Source: Chromobacterium alticapitis (lineage in GTDB: Bacteria; Pseudomonadota; Gammaproteobacteria; Burkholderiales; Chromobacteriaceae). Taken from it: DNA of 33,318 nt. This document shows, one piece after another, positions 1 to 10,308 of this stretch; position 1 is the stretch's first letter; each line of letters starts with the position of its first letter. The stretch spans positions 1 through 33,318 of the forward strand of contig NZ_PQWB01000022.1 in assembly GCF_002924365.1 (NCBI RefSeq), in the 5' to 3' direction. The position numbers and the translations under genes were made by a program. The notes beneath the pieces were generated by a model. It had not been told where the DNA came from. It made no database searches and saw nothing but the letters and a program-made list of their open reading frames with translations.

Positions 1-927
1 GCCGCCGCCATGCCGTCCGCCGCCAAGCTGGCCGCCGAAGCCGGCGTGGACCTGTCCAAGGTGGCTGGTTCCGGCCGCGACGGCCGCGTATTGAAGGAAG
101 ACGTGCAAGCCGCCGCCAAGCCGGCAGCCCCGTCGCAAGCCGGTCCGGTGATCGCGCCGGCCGCCAACGCCGGCGTCGCCCTGGCTTCCACCCCGGCCGC
201 CGTCAACGTGGCCGGCATCCTGTCCGGCCGTCCGGAACAGCGCGTGCCGATGTCCCGCCTGCGCCAGCGCGTGGCCGAGCGCCTGGTGATGAGCCAGCAG
301 ACCAACGCCATCCTCACCACCTTCAATGAAATCAATATGAAGCCGGTGATGGAGCTGCGCGCCAAGTACAAGGACCGCTTCGAGAAAGAGCACGGCATCA
401 AGCTGGGCTTCATGGGCTTCTTCGTCAAGGCCGTGGTCGCCGCGCTGAAGAAATACCCGATCGTCAACGCCTCGGTGGACGGCAACGACATCATCTATCA
501 CGGCTACTTCGACATCGGCGTGGCCGTGGGCAGCCCGCGCGGCCTGGTGGTGCCGGTGATCCGCAACGCGGACCAACTGTCTCTTGCCGACATCGAGAAG
601 CAGATCGCCGACTTCGGCAAGCGCGCCCAGGAAGGCAAGCTGACCGTGGAAGAACTGACCGGCGGCACCTACACCATCTCCAACGGCGGCACTTTCGGCT
701 CCATGATGTCCACCCCGATCATCAACCCGCCGCAATCCGCGATCCTGGGCATGCACGCCACCAAGGAGCGCGCCGTGGTTGAGAACGGTCAAGTGGTGGT
801 GCGTCCGATGATGTATCTTGCCCAGTCCTACGACCACCGCATCATCGACGGTCGCGAAGCGGTGCTGAGCCTGGTGGCCATCAAGGATGCCATCGAAGAT
901 CCGGCTCGCCTGCTGCTCGACCTGTAA
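1..927 (+). CDS. sucB: Dihydrolipoyllysine succinyltransferase, E2 of 2-oxoglutarate dehydrogenase (5' partial)
   Basis: E2 core of the 2-oxoglutarate dehydrogenase complex. It moves the succinyl group from lipoyl-lysine to CoA in the TCA cycle. The reading frame is open from base 1, so the N-terminal lipoyl domain lies upstream of the window. What remains is the peripheral-subunit (E3)-binding domain (about the first 35 residues, with a [13 protein letters not shown]-type motif), an Ala/Pro-rich flexible linker, and the complete catalytic domain, which ends with the acyltransferase motif SYDHRIIDG (catalytic His and Asp). The downstream lpdA, sucC and sucD genes favour the succinyl-transferase assignment over the pyruvate dehydrogenase E2. 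A hairpin follows the stop codon directly. Confidence 0.95.
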   Translation, partial: AAAMPSAAKLAAEAGVDLSKVAGSGRDGRVLKEDVQAAAKPAAPSQAGPVIAPAANAGVALASTPAAVNVAGILSGRPEQRVPMSRLRQRVAERLVMSQQTNAILTTFNEINMKPVMELRAKYKDRFEKEHGIKLGFMGFFVKAVVAALKKYPIVNASVDGNDIIYHGYFDIGVAVGSPRGLVVPVIRNADQLSLADIEKQIADFGKRAQEGKLTVEELTGGTYTISNGGTFGSMMSTPIINPPQSAILGMHATKERAVVENGQVVVRPMMYLAQSYDHRIIDGREAVLSLVAIKDAIEDPARLLLDL

Positions 928-935
928 TGAAGCCC

Positions 936-960
936 CAGGCCGGCGCAAGCCGGCCTGTTT
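936..960 (+). terminator. Strong hairpin with GCAA loop after sucB
   Basis: A perfect 9-bp GC-rich stem (936-944 with 949-957) closes a GCAA tetraloop and is followed by TTT. It could be a partial terminator or a 3' stabiliser of sucB mRNA. The U-run is short, so read-through into the next two genes is likely. Confidence 0.6.
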
Positions 961-983
961 GAATCTGCATGAACGGAGCACAC

Positions 984-1169
984 ATGAATCTGCCGGATTG
1001 GGTTTACGCCATCGCCTCGGTATTGGCCGGCGTGGCGCTGCTTTTCCTTACCTGGAAAAAACGCCAGCAAGGGATACGCGAGGACCGCTACAGCTTGTTC
1101 GGCAAGATCATCATCGCGCTGTTCATGATCGCTTTCGGGGCCTTGCTGTTCAAAGTCGGCAAGGCCTGA
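984..1169 (+). CDS. Small two-helix membrane protein between sucB and lpdA
   Basis: A 61-residue protein of unknown function. I do not recognise a family. It has two hydrophobic segments, at roughly residues 6-24 and 43-58, joined by a basic loop containing KKRQQGIRED, so it is probably a hairpin-shaped inner-membrane protein. I chose the ATG at 984 because GGAG sits about 6 nt upstream. An in-frame ATG at 969 would add five residues but lacks a good ribosome-binding site. It starts 56 nt after sucB and ends 15 nt before lpdA, so it is very likely co-transcribed with them. Whether it touches the dehydrogenase complex or the membrane is unknown. Confidence 0.75.
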   Translation: MNLPDWVYAIASVLAGVALLFLTWKKRQQGIREDRYSLFGKIIIALFMIAFGALLFKVGKA

Positions 1170-1184
1170 CCCCAAGGGAAAACC

Positions 1185-2618
1185 ATGAGCCAACAGTTTG
1201 ATGTGGTAGTGATAGGCGGCGGCCCGGGCGGCTACGTCGCAGCCATCCGCGCGGCCCAGCTGGGCTTCAGCGCCGCCTGCGTGGACGCGTTCAAGAACCC
1301 GGAAGGCAAGGCGTCGCTGGGCGGCACCTGCCTGAACGTAGGCTGCATCCCGTCCAAGGCCCTGCTGCAGTCGTCGGAAAACTTCCACGCCGTGCACCAT
1401 GACTACGCCAAGCACGGCATCACCGTGTCCGGCGCCAAGATGGACGTGGGCCAGATGCTGGCCCGCAAGACCGACATCATCACCAAGAACGCCGCCGGCA
1501 TCGGCTTCCTGTTCAAGAAGAACAAGGTCGCCAACATCCACGGCCTGGCCGCCTTCAAGGGCCGCCAGGGCGACAAGTGGGTGATCGAAGTCACCGACAA
1601 CGGCGCGGTGGTGGACACCCTGGAAGCCAGCCACGTGATCGTGGCCACCGGCTCCAGCCCGCGCGCGCTGCCGGGCCTGGCCACCGACAACCAGCTGGTG
1701 CTGGACAACGAGGGCGCGCTGGCGCTGACGGCTGTGCCCAAGCGCCTGGGCGTGATCGGCGCCGGCGTGATCGGCCTGGAAATGGGCTCGGTCTGGAAGC
1801 GCCTGGGCGCGGAAGTGACCATTCTGGAAGCCATGCCGACCTTCCTGGCCGCCGCCGACCAGCAGATCGCCAAGGAAGCGTTCAAGACGCTGACCAAGGA
1901 CACCGGCCTGGACATCAAGCTGGGCGTCAAGATCGGCGAGATCAAGACCGGCAAGAAGAGCGTCACCGTCAACTACGAGCTGAACGGCGAGGCGGTGAAG
2001 GCCGAGTTCGACAAGCTGATCGTCTCCATCGGCCGCGTGCCGAACACCCAGGGCCTGGGCGCCGAAACCGTCGGCCTGGCCCTGGACGAGCGCGGCTTCG
2101 TCGCCGTGGATGAACATTGCCGCACCAATCTGCCCAATGTCTGGGCGATCGGCGACGTGGTGCGCGGCCCGATGCTGGCGCACAAGGCGTCGGAAGAGGG
2201 CGTGGCCGTGGCCGAGCGCATCGCCGGCCAGAAGCCGCACGTGGACTTCGGCGTGATTCCGTGGGTGATCTACACCTCGCCGGAAATCGCTTGGGTCGGC
2301 AAGACCGAAGAGCAACTGAAGGCCGAGGGCGTCGAGTACAAGAAGGGCACGTCGGGCTTCGGCGCCAACGGCCGCGCGCTGGGCCTGGGCCAGGCGCAGG
2401 GCATGGTGAAAATCCTGGCCGACGCCAAGACCGACCGCATCCTGGGCCTGCACATGATAGGCCCGATGGTGTCCGAACTGGTCAGCGAAGGCGTGGTGAG
2501 CATGGAGTTCAAGGCCGCCAGCGAAGACCTGGCGCGCATCATCCACGCCCACCCGTCGCTGTCCGAAGTGATCCACGAAGCCGCTCTCGCCGCCGACAAG
2601 CGCGCGTTGCACGGTTGA
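1185..2618 (+). CDS. lpdA: Dihydrolipoyl dehydrogenase (E3)
   Basis: A flavoprotein that re-oxidises dihydrolipoyl groups of the 2-oxoacid dehydrogenase complexes and passes electrons to NAD+. It has 477 residues, the usual E3 length. The FAD-binding motif GGGPGG is at 11-16. The redox-active disulfide is in [13 protein letters not shown] (Cys49 and Cys54). A second dinucleotide motif ([10 protein letters not shown]) lies near 190 and binds NAD. The C-terminal HPSLSE supplies the catalytic His456 and Glu461. An AAGGG ribosome-binding site precedes the ATG by about 6 nt. Its place after sucB points to a role in the oxoglutarate complex, though it may also serve others. Confidence 0.97.
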   Translation: MSQQFDVVVIGGGPGGYVAAIRAAQLGFSAACVDAFKNPEGKASLGGTCLNVGCIPSKALLQSSENFHAVHHDYAKHGITVSGAKMDVGQMLARKTDIITKNAAGIGFLFKKNKVANIHGLAAFKGRQGDKWVIEVTDNGAVVDTLEASHVIVATGSSPRALPGLATDNQLVLDNEGALALTAVPKRLGVIGAGVIGLEMGSVWKRLGAEVTILEAMPTFLAAADQQIAKEAFKTLTKDTGLDIKLGVKIGEIKTGKKSVTVNYELNGEAVKAEFDKLIVSIGRVPNTQGLGAETVGLALDERGFVAVDEHCRTNLPNVWAIGDVVRGPMLAHKASEEGVAVAERIAGQKPHVDFGVIPWVIYTSPEIAWVGKTEEQLKAEGVEYKKGTSGFGANGRALGLGQAQGMVKILADAKTDRILGLHMIGPMVSELVSEGVVSMEFKAASEDLARIIHAHPSLSEVIHEAALAADKRALHG

Positions 2619-2626
2619 GTGAACAC

Positions 2627-2651
2627 GGGTCGTGTACAATGCGCACGACCC
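2627..2651 (+). promoter_or_regulatory. Inverted repeat around a TACAAT box between lpdA and sucC
   Basis: GGGTCGTG (2627-2634) is repeated inverted as CACGACCC (2644-2651) with 9 nt between. The interior begins with TACAAT (2635-2640), a good -10 match. No convincing -35 box stands 16-18 nt upstream. The element could be a repressor-type operator over a sucCD promoter, or simply an RNA hairpin after lpdA. Confidence 0.35.
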
Positions 2652-2666
2652 TACCGGTAACGGGCC

Positions 2667-2695
2667 GCTTTTCCAGCCGGGGGGCTGGAGCGGTC
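2667..2695 (+). other. Hairpin in the sucC leader
   Basis: TCCAGCC (2672-2678) pairs with GGCTGGA (2683-2689) across a GGGG loop. Flanking CCGC and GCGG extend the stem after a small bulge. No U-run follows, so it is not a standard intrinsic terminator. It would form in any transcript entering sucC from upstream. Confidence 0.4.
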
Positions 2696-2778
2696 CGCGC
2701 AACCAAGGTTTGGCAAGCGATCAAGGAATAGAGGCAGAGGCGCATGCCCGCCATCATTTCCCCGAAAGGAAACCATAG

Positions 2779-3951
2779 ATGAACCTGCATGAATACCAAG
2801 CGAAAGAGCTGCTGAGCCGTTACGGCCTGCCGGTGCAACAAGGCATTCTGGCCACGTCGCCGGAAGAAGCGGCTGCCGCTTACGACAAGCTGGGCGGCAA
2901 ATTCGCCGTCGTGAAGGCCCAGGTGCACGCCGGCGGCCGCGGCAAGGCCGGTGGCGTGAAAGTGGTGAAGAGCCGCGAAGAAGCCGCCGAAGTCGCCAAG
3001 ACCCTGATCGGCACCAATCTGGTGACCTACCAGACCGACGCCGCCGGCCAGCCGGTGAACAGCGTTCTGGTGTGCGAAGACATGTACCCGGTGCAGCGCG
3101 AACTGTACCTGGGCGCCGTGGTTGACCGCGGCAGCCAGCGCGTCGTGTTCATGGTTTCCACCGAAGGCGGCGTGGAAATCGAGAAGGTGGCCGAAGAGAC
3201 CCCGGAAAAGATCATCAAGATCGAAGTGGACCCGCTGGTCGGCATGCAGCCGTTCCAGGCGCGCGACGCCGCTTTCGCGCTGGGCCTGTCCGGCGCGCAG
3301 ATCGCCGCGTTCAGCAAGCTGATGCTGGGCTCCTACCAGGCCTTCGTCGAGAACGACTTCGCCCTGTTCGAAGTGAACCCGCTGGCGCTGCGCGAAAACG
3401 GCGAGCTGGCCTGCGTGGACGGCAAGATCAACCTGGACTCCAACGCCCTGTACCGCCACCCGGAACTGCTGGCCCAGCGCGACAAGAGCCAGGAGAACGA
3501 GCGCGAAGTGAAGGCTTCCGAGTTCGACCTGAACTACGTGGCCCTGGAAGGCAATATCGGCTGCATGGTGAACGGCGCCGGCCTGGCGATGGCCACCATG
3601 GACATCATCAAGCTGAAGGGCGGCCAACCGGCCAACTTCCTGGACGTGGGCGGCGGCGCCACCAAGGAACGCGTGATCGAAGCGTTCAAGCTGATCCTGG
3701 CCGACACCTCGGTGCAAGGCGTGCTGATCAACATCTTCGGCGGCATCGTCCGCTGCGACATGATCGCCGAAGCCATCATCGCCGCCGTGAAGGAAGTGAA
3801 CGTGACCGTGCCGGTCGTGGTTCGTCTGGAAGGCAACAACGCCGAGCTGGGCGCCAAGATCCTGGACGAATCCGGCCTGAAACTGACTTCCGCCCAGGGT
3901 CTGAACGACGCTGCCGAGAAGATCGTCGCCGCCGTCAAGGCTGTGGCCTGA
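2779..3951 (+). CDS. sucC: Succinyl-CoA synthetase (ADP-forming) beta subunit
   Basis: Together with SucD it converts succinyl-CoA, ADP (or GDP) and phosphate to succinate, CoA and ATP in the TCA cycle. The 390-residue length matches the family (388 in E. coli). The N-terminal half is an ATP-grasp domain containing [13 protein letters not shown] (about 50-61). The C-terminal half has the CoA-ligase fold with [11 protein letters not shown] (about 257) and [10 protein letters not shown] (about 318). AAAGGA lies 8 nt before the ATG. sucD follows after 27 nt and the two are surely co-transcribed. A 160-nt spacer separates it from lpdA and carries possible regulatory structure. Confidence 0.98.
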   Translation: MNLHEYQAKELLSRYGLPVQQGILATSPEEAAAAYDKLGGKFAVVKAQVHAGGRGKAGGVKVVKSREEAAEVAKTLIGTNLVTYQTDAAGQPVNSVLVCEDMYPVQRELYLGAVVDRGSQRVVFMVSTEGGVEIEKVAEETPEKIIKIEVDPLVGMQPFQARDAAFALGLSGAQIAAFSKLMLGSYQAFVENDFALFEVNPLALRENGELACVDGKINLDSNALYRHPELLAQRDKSQENEREVKASEFDLNYVALEGNIGCMVNGAGLAMATMDIIKLKGGQPANFLDVGGGATKERVIEAFKLILADTSVQGVLINIFGGIVRCDMIAEAIIAAVKEVNVTVPVVVRLEGNNAELGAKILDESGLKLTSAQGLNDAAEKIVAAVKAVA

Positions 3952-3978
3952 GACCCGCACTGAGCTGAGGAATACAAA

Positions 3979-4863
<885 letters not shown>

Positions 4864-4888
4864 GCCCGGTTTCCCCGGTCTGAACGAA

Positions 4889-4920
4889 AACACCCCGCGA
4901 TGGTTCGCGGGGTGTTTTTA
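4889..4920 (+). terminator. Rho-independent terminator of the suc operon
   Basis: An 11-bp stem (4889-4899 with 4906-4916), rich in GC, ends in a TTTTT run on the plus strand. The A-tract before it also gives a weaker U-run on the minus strand, so it may work for the convergent TetR gene too. Confidence 0.9.
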
Positions 4921-4973
4921 TTTGGAGACGGGTAGCGCGGGTTCGCCAAAGGCGATGCCCGCGAGGGGGCGAA

Positions 4974-5618
4974 TCAGGCGAAGCGCGCGCAGGCGCGTTC
5001 GAACGGCAGCTGGAAACGCGGGCTGACATAGGGCGCCAACAGGAACATCAGGCTGCGGCAGCCGGACTGGATCAGCTTCTCCAGCTCCGCCGCGCTGGCG
5101 TTTTGCTTCACGGTATTGATCCAGCCGGCCTGCACCATCTGGAAGTGCTGCACCAGGTGCGGCAACTGCTGGTCGTCCACCAGCAGCATGCCCTGCTCGC
5201 GCAGGCGCGAGAACAGCTGGCCCAGCTTGTTGTTGAGCTGGCCGCGCGACAGCTGCTGATGTTCTTCCTCCAGCTCGGGATTGATGCAGAACAGGCTGGG
5301 CAGGCTCTTGGGCAGGAAACGGAAGCTCCAGACGTGGCGCAGCGTCTTTTCCATCGCCATGATCATGGCTTCTATCGAGTTGCTGTGGTTCAGCGCGGCG
5401 GACAGCTGATCCGCCATGCCCTTCACATATCGCTGGTATAGCTCGTTGATGATCTCTTCCTTGTTGCGGAAGTGATAGTAGAGCTTGCCGGTGCTGATGT
5501 TCATCCTGGCGGCGATATGGTTGGTGGTGATGATGCGTTCGCCTTCCTGATTGAACATCTGCAGGCTGGCTTCGATGATCTTGTTGAAAGTCTCCGATTG
5601 CGTGCCGCTCTTGCGCAT
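4974..5618 (-). CDS. TetR-family transcriptional regulator
   Basis: A 214-residue repressor-type regulator. The N-terminal TetR helix-turn-helix covers about residues 8-55, with the typical pattern (HIAARMNISTGKLYYHF, then NKEEII). The C-terminal ligand and dimer domain is helical and not diagnostic. I place the start at 5618 because AGGAAG stands about 8 nt upstream. An in-frame ATG at 5642 would add eight residues without a ribosome-binding site. It begins 51 nt after the MFS gene on the same strand, so the two are probably an operon and it likely controls the pump. The inducing ligand cannot be read from sequence. Confidence 0.9.
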   Translation of the reverse strand: MRKSGTQSETFNKIIEASLQMFNQEGERIITTNHIAARMNISTGKLYYHFRNKEEIINELYQRYVKGMADQLSAALNHSNSIEAMIMAMEKTLRHVWSFRFLPKSLPSLFCINPELEEEHQQLSRGQLNNKLGQLFSRLREQGMLLVDDQQLPHLVQHFQMVQAGWINTVKQNASAAELEKLIQSGCRSLMFLLAPYVSPRFQLPFERACARFA

Positions 5619-5669
5619 GACGATTTCTTCCTGATGAAACATGGTACGGGCAGGGCTGGCGAGGCCGCG

Positions 5670-7175
5670 CTAGTCTACCGCGCGCAGCGCGAACAGGCCG
5701 CCCGCCAGCGCCAGCGCGATCCACATCTCCAGACGGAAAAAGTCCAGGCAGGAAATCAGCGCGGCTTGCCGGGCGAGTTCGCCAGCCAGCACTCCAAGAC
5801 GCTGAGTATCGCTCAAATACGGCAATTGTTCCCGTAAAAGATGCAAAGCGTCGTTAAACTGTTGCGCGTCCCAAGAGAAACGTTCGGCTAGCCGGTTGTA
5901 ATGCAGCGCGTTGCGCGCCTGCATGAACACGCTGGCCAGAGCCACACCGGCCGAAATGGACACCTGGCGCACGATGTTTTTGGTCTGGTAAGCGTGAGCG
6001 AAGGCGGCGGGCGCGACGCGGCGGAAAGTGCCTTGGGCCACCGCCATGATGAACAGCGACATGAAGCCGCCGTTCAACAACAGAATGGCGGCGACGCGGG
6101 TCAGCGAGGCCTCGCCGTTGATGCCGCTCATCAGCCAGCCATAGGCCGCCAGCAGGATGCAACTGGCCAGCAGTGTCTGCCGCAGCGAGGGCGCCATGCC
6201 GCGCAGCAATAATTTGGCGTACAGCAGCGCGAACAGCATGCCGGCCAGATAGCTGACCGACAGCAAAAGGCCGCTGGTGGGCAGATCGAAGCCCAGCGCT
6301 TGGGCCGACAGCATGGGCAGGATATAGCTGTTGGCCGAGACCAGCAGATAGCAGCAGCTGTAACCCAATAGGCCGATGCGGTAGCCGGGGCGGCGCAGCA
6401 GCCGCCAGCGGCGGCGGTCCGAGGCATGGCGGCGGTGCTGGGCGCGGAAGGCGAGATAGCAGAGGAGGGCGGCGCCGGCCGCCGCGGCCAGCCAGGCCGG
6501 ATGCGCGAACAGCTGATACGGCGTTTGCTGGATCAGCCATTGCAGCAGGAAGGCGGCGCCCAGCAGCGTCAAAAAGGTTGCAGTGGGGTAATGCGCGGGG
6601 CGCTGCGCGGGCGGACGCAGCGGCAGTCGGCCGGCGGCCCACAGCGCCGGCGGCAGAAAGGGCAGCACGCCCCAGCATAAGGCGCGCCAGCCGTAGGCCT
6701 GCAGCAGCCAGCCGCCTAGCAGCGGCCCCAGCGCGCTGCCCAAGAGCAGCGCCTGGCCGAAGACGACCAGCCCCAAGCCGCGCCGGGCGGTCGGCAGTTG
6801 CGCTACTTCCAGGCGGGCGGCGGTGAAGAAGGCTGCGCCGCCCAGACCCTGCACGGCGCGGCCGATGATGAAGGCGCTGGGCGAGCCGGCGCCGCCGGCG
6901 ATCCACGCGCCCAAGGCGAACAGCGCGATGGAGGCTTGCAAATGGCGGCGCGAGCCGAAGCGCTCCACGCACCACTGATGGTTGAACAGCGCCAGCACGG
7001 CAAACAAGGCGTAGGCCATCGCGGCCTGGCTGAACTCCTCCGGCCCCGCGCCTATGCCGCCCATCACTTGCGACGAGGCGAAATTGAGCAGGCCGTTCTG
7101 CAGGAATTCCAGCCAGGCGATCAGCGCGATGGCCAGCAGCCTGGAGGCGTGGGCGGCGGAGGTGGGAGCATGCAT
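5670..7175 (-). CDS. MFS drug:H+ antiporter, DHA2 (EmrB/QacA)-like
   Basis: A 501-residue integral inner-membrane protein, the length of 14-helix DHA2 drug/proton antiporters. The antiporter motif C is visible as LGSALGPLLGGWL, and GRAVQGLGGAAFFTA precedes it, as in EmrB relatives. Many hydrophobic segments span the whole protein. It is likely an efflux pump for toxic or signalling small molecules. No membrane-fusion (EmrA) partner or outer-membrane channel gene is next to it. It sits between a divergent LysR regulator and a co-directional TetR regulator. The substrate is unknown. Confidence 0.88.
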   Translation of the reverse strand: MHAPTSAAHASRLLAIALIAWLEFLQNGLLNFASSQVMGGIGAGPEEFSQAAMAYALFAVLALFNHQWCVERFGSRRHLQASIALFALGAWIAGGAGSPSAFIIGRAVQGLGGAAFFTAARLEVAQLPTARRGLGLVVFGQALLLGSALGPLLGGWLLQAYGWRALCWGVLPFLPPALWAAGRLPLRPPAQRPAHYPTATFLTLLGAAFLLQWLIQQTPYQLFAHPAWLAAAAGAALLCYLAFRAQHRRHASDRRRWRLLRRPGYRIGLLGYSCCYLLVSANSYILPMLSAQALGFDLPTSGLLLSVSYLAGMLFALLYAKLLLRGMAPSLRQTLLASCILLAAYGWLMSGINGEASLTRVAAILLLNGGFMSLFIMAVAQGTFRRVAPAAFAHAYQTKNIVRQVSISAGVALASVFMQARNALHYNRLAERFSWDAQQFNDALHLLREQLPYLSDTQRLGVLAGELARQAALISCLDFFRLEMWIALALAGGLFALRAVD

Positions 7176-7263
7176 GCTGCGGCATCCGATAGTGGGGGAT
7201 GCCGCCAGTGTAGAAAGCGCCTATGATTTAATAAAATCGATCGTTTTCATTGAATATATTACT
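7176..7263. promoter_or_regulatory. Divergent promoter region between MFS pump and LysR regulator
   Basis: This 88-nt gap becomes A/T-rich on the lysR side (7225-7263). It contains the symmetric core CGATCG (7238-7243) flanked by A-run and T-run arms (7233-7247). LysR regulators usually bind such divergent gaps, so this is the expected operator site. The exact site is inferred. Confidence 0.4.
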
Positions 7264-8193
7264 GTGAATGATATTGATGCCCTGAGGCTGCGCCGGTTGG
7301 ACCTGAACAGCCTAGCGGCGCTGCATGCCTTGCTCAGCACGCGCAGCGTCAGTCTGAGCGCCGAGCGGCTGTGCCTGGGCCAACCCGCGGTCAGCCACAT
7401 CCTGAAGCGGCTGCGCGAACAGTGCGGCGATCCGTTGCTGTGCCGCGATGGCCGCCGCATGGCGTTGACGCCGTACGCGGAGGCGTTGTTGCCGCGGCTG
7501 GAAGCCTGGCTGGCTCAGGCGCAGGACTTGCTCGCGCCGCAGCCCTTCGACCCGTTGCGGCTGGAGGGCGCCTATCGCCTGGCCATGCCTGACCTGCTGG
7601 AGGCGGCATTGCTGCCGAGCTTGATCGAGGCCTTGCAGGCGCAGGCGCCGCGGCTGTGCCTGCAGGTGCTGGCCATGCCGGCGTCCGAGGTGCCGGCGGC
7701 GTTGGACGAGCGGCGCATAGATGGCGCGGTCGGCCATTTCCCGCAATTGCCGGAGCGGCTGAGCCGGCGCGCGTTGTTCCAGAGCCGCTTTGTCTGCGTG
7801 CATCACGCCGACCGCTTGACGTTGCCGGCGCGGCTGGATGCGGCCCAGTTGGCTGAGCCGCCGCATCTTTACACCTCTTATATCGGCAACGACGCCAGCA
7901 TGGTGGACGATTACCTGCGCGCGCGCGGCTGCGAGCGGCGGGTGATCGCCTCCACCGCCAGCCTGCTGGCCATTCCGCTGCTGCTGGAACGCTTGCCGGC
8001 GGTGGCTGTATTGCCCGAATTGATCACGCCAGTGTTGCGGCGAGGAGACGGTGGCCTGCGTTGGGGCCGGCTGGACGATGCCGAGTTGGCTATTACGGTG
8101 GAGCATGCCTGGCATCCGCGGCGGGACGCGGATCCGGCGCGGATCTTCATGGATGCGTTGCTGTGGCGGCAAGGAGAGGCATGGCGCGCATGA
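7264..8193 (+). CDS. LysR-family transcriptional regulator
   Basis: A 309-residue regulator with an N-terminal winged helix-turn-helix at about residues 10-65 (AERLCLGQPAVSHILKRL, then the wing RRMALTPYAEAL) and a C-terminal effector-binding domain. The N-terminal pattern resembles the NodD/NahR-like branch. I chose the GTG at 7264 because the protein then begins just before the helix-turn-helix, as is usual. The upstream ATG at 7174 would overlap the start of the divergent pump gene and add 30 atypical residues. No strong Shine-Dalgarno is seen. The divergent layout suggests it activates or represses the MFS pump. Confidence 0.88.
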   Translation: MNDIDALRLRRLDLNSLAALHALLSTRSVSLSAERLCLGQPAVSHILKRLREQCGDPLLCRDGRRMALTPYAEALLPRLEAWLAQAQDLLAPQPFDPLRLEGAYRLAMPDLLEAALLPSLIEALQAQAPRLCLQVLAMPASEVPAALDERRIDGAVGHFPQLPERLSRRALFQSRFVCVHHADRLTLPARLDAAQLAEPPHLYTSYIGNDASMVDDYLRARGCERRVIASTASLLAIPLLLERLPAVAVLPELITPVLRRGDGGLRWGRLDDAELAITVEHAWHPRRDADPARIFMDALLWRQGEAWRA

Positions 8194-8323
8194 AGCTTAT
8201 TGCCGAGTTTTCGTCATTTCGAATTAAATTTATCGATAATATTTAAATGTAATGTGATTTTTAACGATGCGCGGCGGCTAGCATGCCGGATAATAGGCCT
8301 TTTATCAGTATCGGCTTATCATT

Positions 8324-10210
8324 ATGCGCTCCATTCGACACAAGCTCATGTTGTTGACGGCGGCCTCAATCCTGGTGGCCACGCTCAGCGTCACCATCCT
8401 GGCCTGCCTCAATATTCGCAATCACGCCTACGACGAAGCCAAGCGCGAAGTCACCCAGGTGCAACAGCTGCAGGGCGGGCTGGTGTCGGAATGGCTGACG
8501 GTGCGCAAGAAGCTGATCGGCGCCAGCCTGGACCGAGCCGGCGATCCGCAAGTCAGCTACTACTTGCAGCAAATCGCCAAGGGCGGCGGATTCAACATCA
8601 TTTACGCCGGCCATGGCGACAGCGGCGAAATGTTCTATTCCGTGCCGGGCCGTTCCAAGCCCAGCGCGGCTTACCAGCCGGTGCAGCGGCCGTGGTACCA
8701 GCAGGCCAAGGCGGCCGGCGGCGTGATCGTGACCGATCCGTACAAGGACTCCGAGCCTGAAACCAAGGACAAGCTGGTGATCACCATCGCCGACAAGGCG
8801 CCGGGCCAGGAGATCGTGGTGGGCGGCGACATCCTGATCGACAAGCTGGTGAAGTCGGTGTTGGACATCAAGCTGGCCGGCGACGGCCACGCCTTCCTGC
8901 TGACCCGCCAGGGCAAGGTCATCGCCTATCCCAAGCCGGGCCAGGAGCTGAAACCCATCGCCGAGCTGATTCCCGGCCTGGACGACGCGCGCTTCCAACA
9001 GCTGGTGGCGAGCGGCGAGGTGACGCCGCTGGAAGTCGACGGCAAAACCTTCCTGGTGGTGCTGCGCCAAGTGGAAGGCACCGACTGGGTGCTGGCGGTG
9101 GCGGCGGACGAAGCGGCCGTGCTGGCGCCGGTGACGCAGTTGATCTGGCTGATCGCCGGCGGCGTGATCGTGGTGCTGCTGGTGCTGGTGGGCTTGAGCT
9201 CGGGTTATCTGGCGCGCCTGCTGCGCGGCCTGATCCTGGTGCGCGACGCCATGCATGAAATCTCCCAGGGCGAAGGCGATTTGACCCGCCGCATCGAGGT
9301 GCATGGCGACGACGAGGTGGCGCAGACAGCCAAGGCCTTCAACCAGTTCGTGGGCCGGCTGAACGGCATGTTCCGCGAACTGCGCGACGAAGCCGAGCAA
9401 CTGGCCGGGGGCGTGATCACGGTGGGCGGCGCGGTGAAGCAGGTGGCGGACGATTCGCACCGCCTGGCCGATATCTCCAGCGCCAACGCGGCGGCCATCG
9501 AGCAAGTGACGGTCAGCATCTCGCACATCGCGGAGGCGACGCGCGAAACCGACACGCTGGCGCGCAACACCGGCGAGCACTCACGCGAAAGCGCGGGCGA
9601 CATGCAGCGCATCAGCTCCGAAATGGAGCATACCAGCCAGTCCGTGGGCGAATTGTCTGGCCTGCTGGCGGCGCTGGAGCAGCGTTCGCAGGAAATCTCC
9701 AAGATCACCAATGTGATCAGCGACATCGCCGATCAGACCAATCTGTTGGCGCTGAACGCCGCCATCGAGGCCGCCCGCGCCGGCGAGCAGGGCCGCGGCT
9801 TCGCCGTGGTGGCGGACGAGGTGCGCAAGCTGGCCGAGCGCACCGGCAAGGCGACGGTGGAAATCAGCGAGATGGTGGAGAACATTCTCAGCGAAACCGG
9901 CAAGGCGGTGGGCAATATGCACCGCACCGTGGGCGCGGTCGATACCAGCGTGCAGTTGACCAGCCAGGCGCGCGGCAGGCTGATCGCGATCAATGACGCG
10001 ATGCAGCAGGTCATCGACAAGATAGGCGATGTTTCCCTGTCCACCAGCGAGCAGCACAACGCCACCACGGCGATGGCGCAGAGCACGGAATCCATCAATA
10101 ACCAGATTCTGGACTCCGACGCCGCGCTGCAAAGCGCGATGCAGACGCTGGAAGATTTGCGCCAGGTGGCGCGCAGCATGCAGGACGCGTTTGGACGCTT
10201 CAAGCTATAA
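8324..10210 (+). CDS. Methyl-accepting chemotaxis protein (dCache-type sensor)
   Basis: A 628-residue transmembrane chemoreceptor. TM1 is at about residues 8-29. A periplasmic region of about 240 residues with the Cache pattern (motifs near [18 protein letters not shown]) follows. TM2 is at about 270-298, then a HAMP domain and a cytoplasmic signalling domain. The hairpin tip that binds CheW and CheA is at about 468-510 ([20 protein letters not shown]). The C-terminus lacks a CheR-binding pentapeptide. Cache domains often bind amino or organic acids, but the ligand is unknown. It is followed by a close paralog in the same direction. Confidence 0.93.
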   Translation: MRSIRHKLMLLTAASILVATLSVTILACLNIRNHAYDEAKREVTQVQQLQGGLVSEWLTVRKKLIGASLDRAGDPQVSYYLQQIAKGGGFNIIYAGHGDSGEMFYSVPGRSKPSAAYQPVQRPWYQQAKAAGGVIVTDPYKDSEPETKDKLVITIADKAPGQEIVVGGDILIDKLVKSVLDIKLAGDGHAFLLTRQGKVIAYPKPGQELKPIAELIPGLDDARFQQLVASGEVTPLEVDGKTFLVVLRQVEGTDWVLAVAADEAAVLAPVTQLIWLIAGGVIVVLLVLVGLSSGYLARLLRGLILVRDAMHEISQGEGDLTRRIEVHGDDEVAQTAKAFNQFVGRLNGMFRELRDEAEQLAGGVITVGGAVKQVADDSHRLADISSANAAAIEQVTVSISHIAEATRETDTLARNTGEHSRESAGDMQRISSEMEHTSQSVGELSGLLAALEQRSQEISKITNVISDIADQTNLLALNAAIEAARAGEQGRGFAVVADEVRKLAERTGKATVEISEMVENILSETGKAVGNMHRTVGAVDTSVQLTSQARGRLIAINDAMQQVIDKIGDVSLSTSEQHNATTAMAQSTESINNQILDSDAALQSAMQTLEDLRQVARSMQDAFGRFKL

Positions 10211-10308
10211 CTAGCTCAGGCGCTTGTGGCGGAAAGGCCATGCCGCAGGCGTATGGCTGAATGGTTTTGCAGGGCATTTGGCTATTTTCTTGTGTGTGGT
10301 CGCGTGAT

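Noticed and set aside
5619-5642. Upstream start of the TetR gene at 5642
   Set aside because: No ribosome-binding site there, while AGGAAG precedes the ATG at 5618.
8280-8295. Possible flagellar sigma-28 promoter (GCCGGATAA) before the first chemoreceptor
   Set aside because: The -10 match needs an extra base and no -35 element stands at the right distance. A sigma-70 reading also lacks a -35 box.
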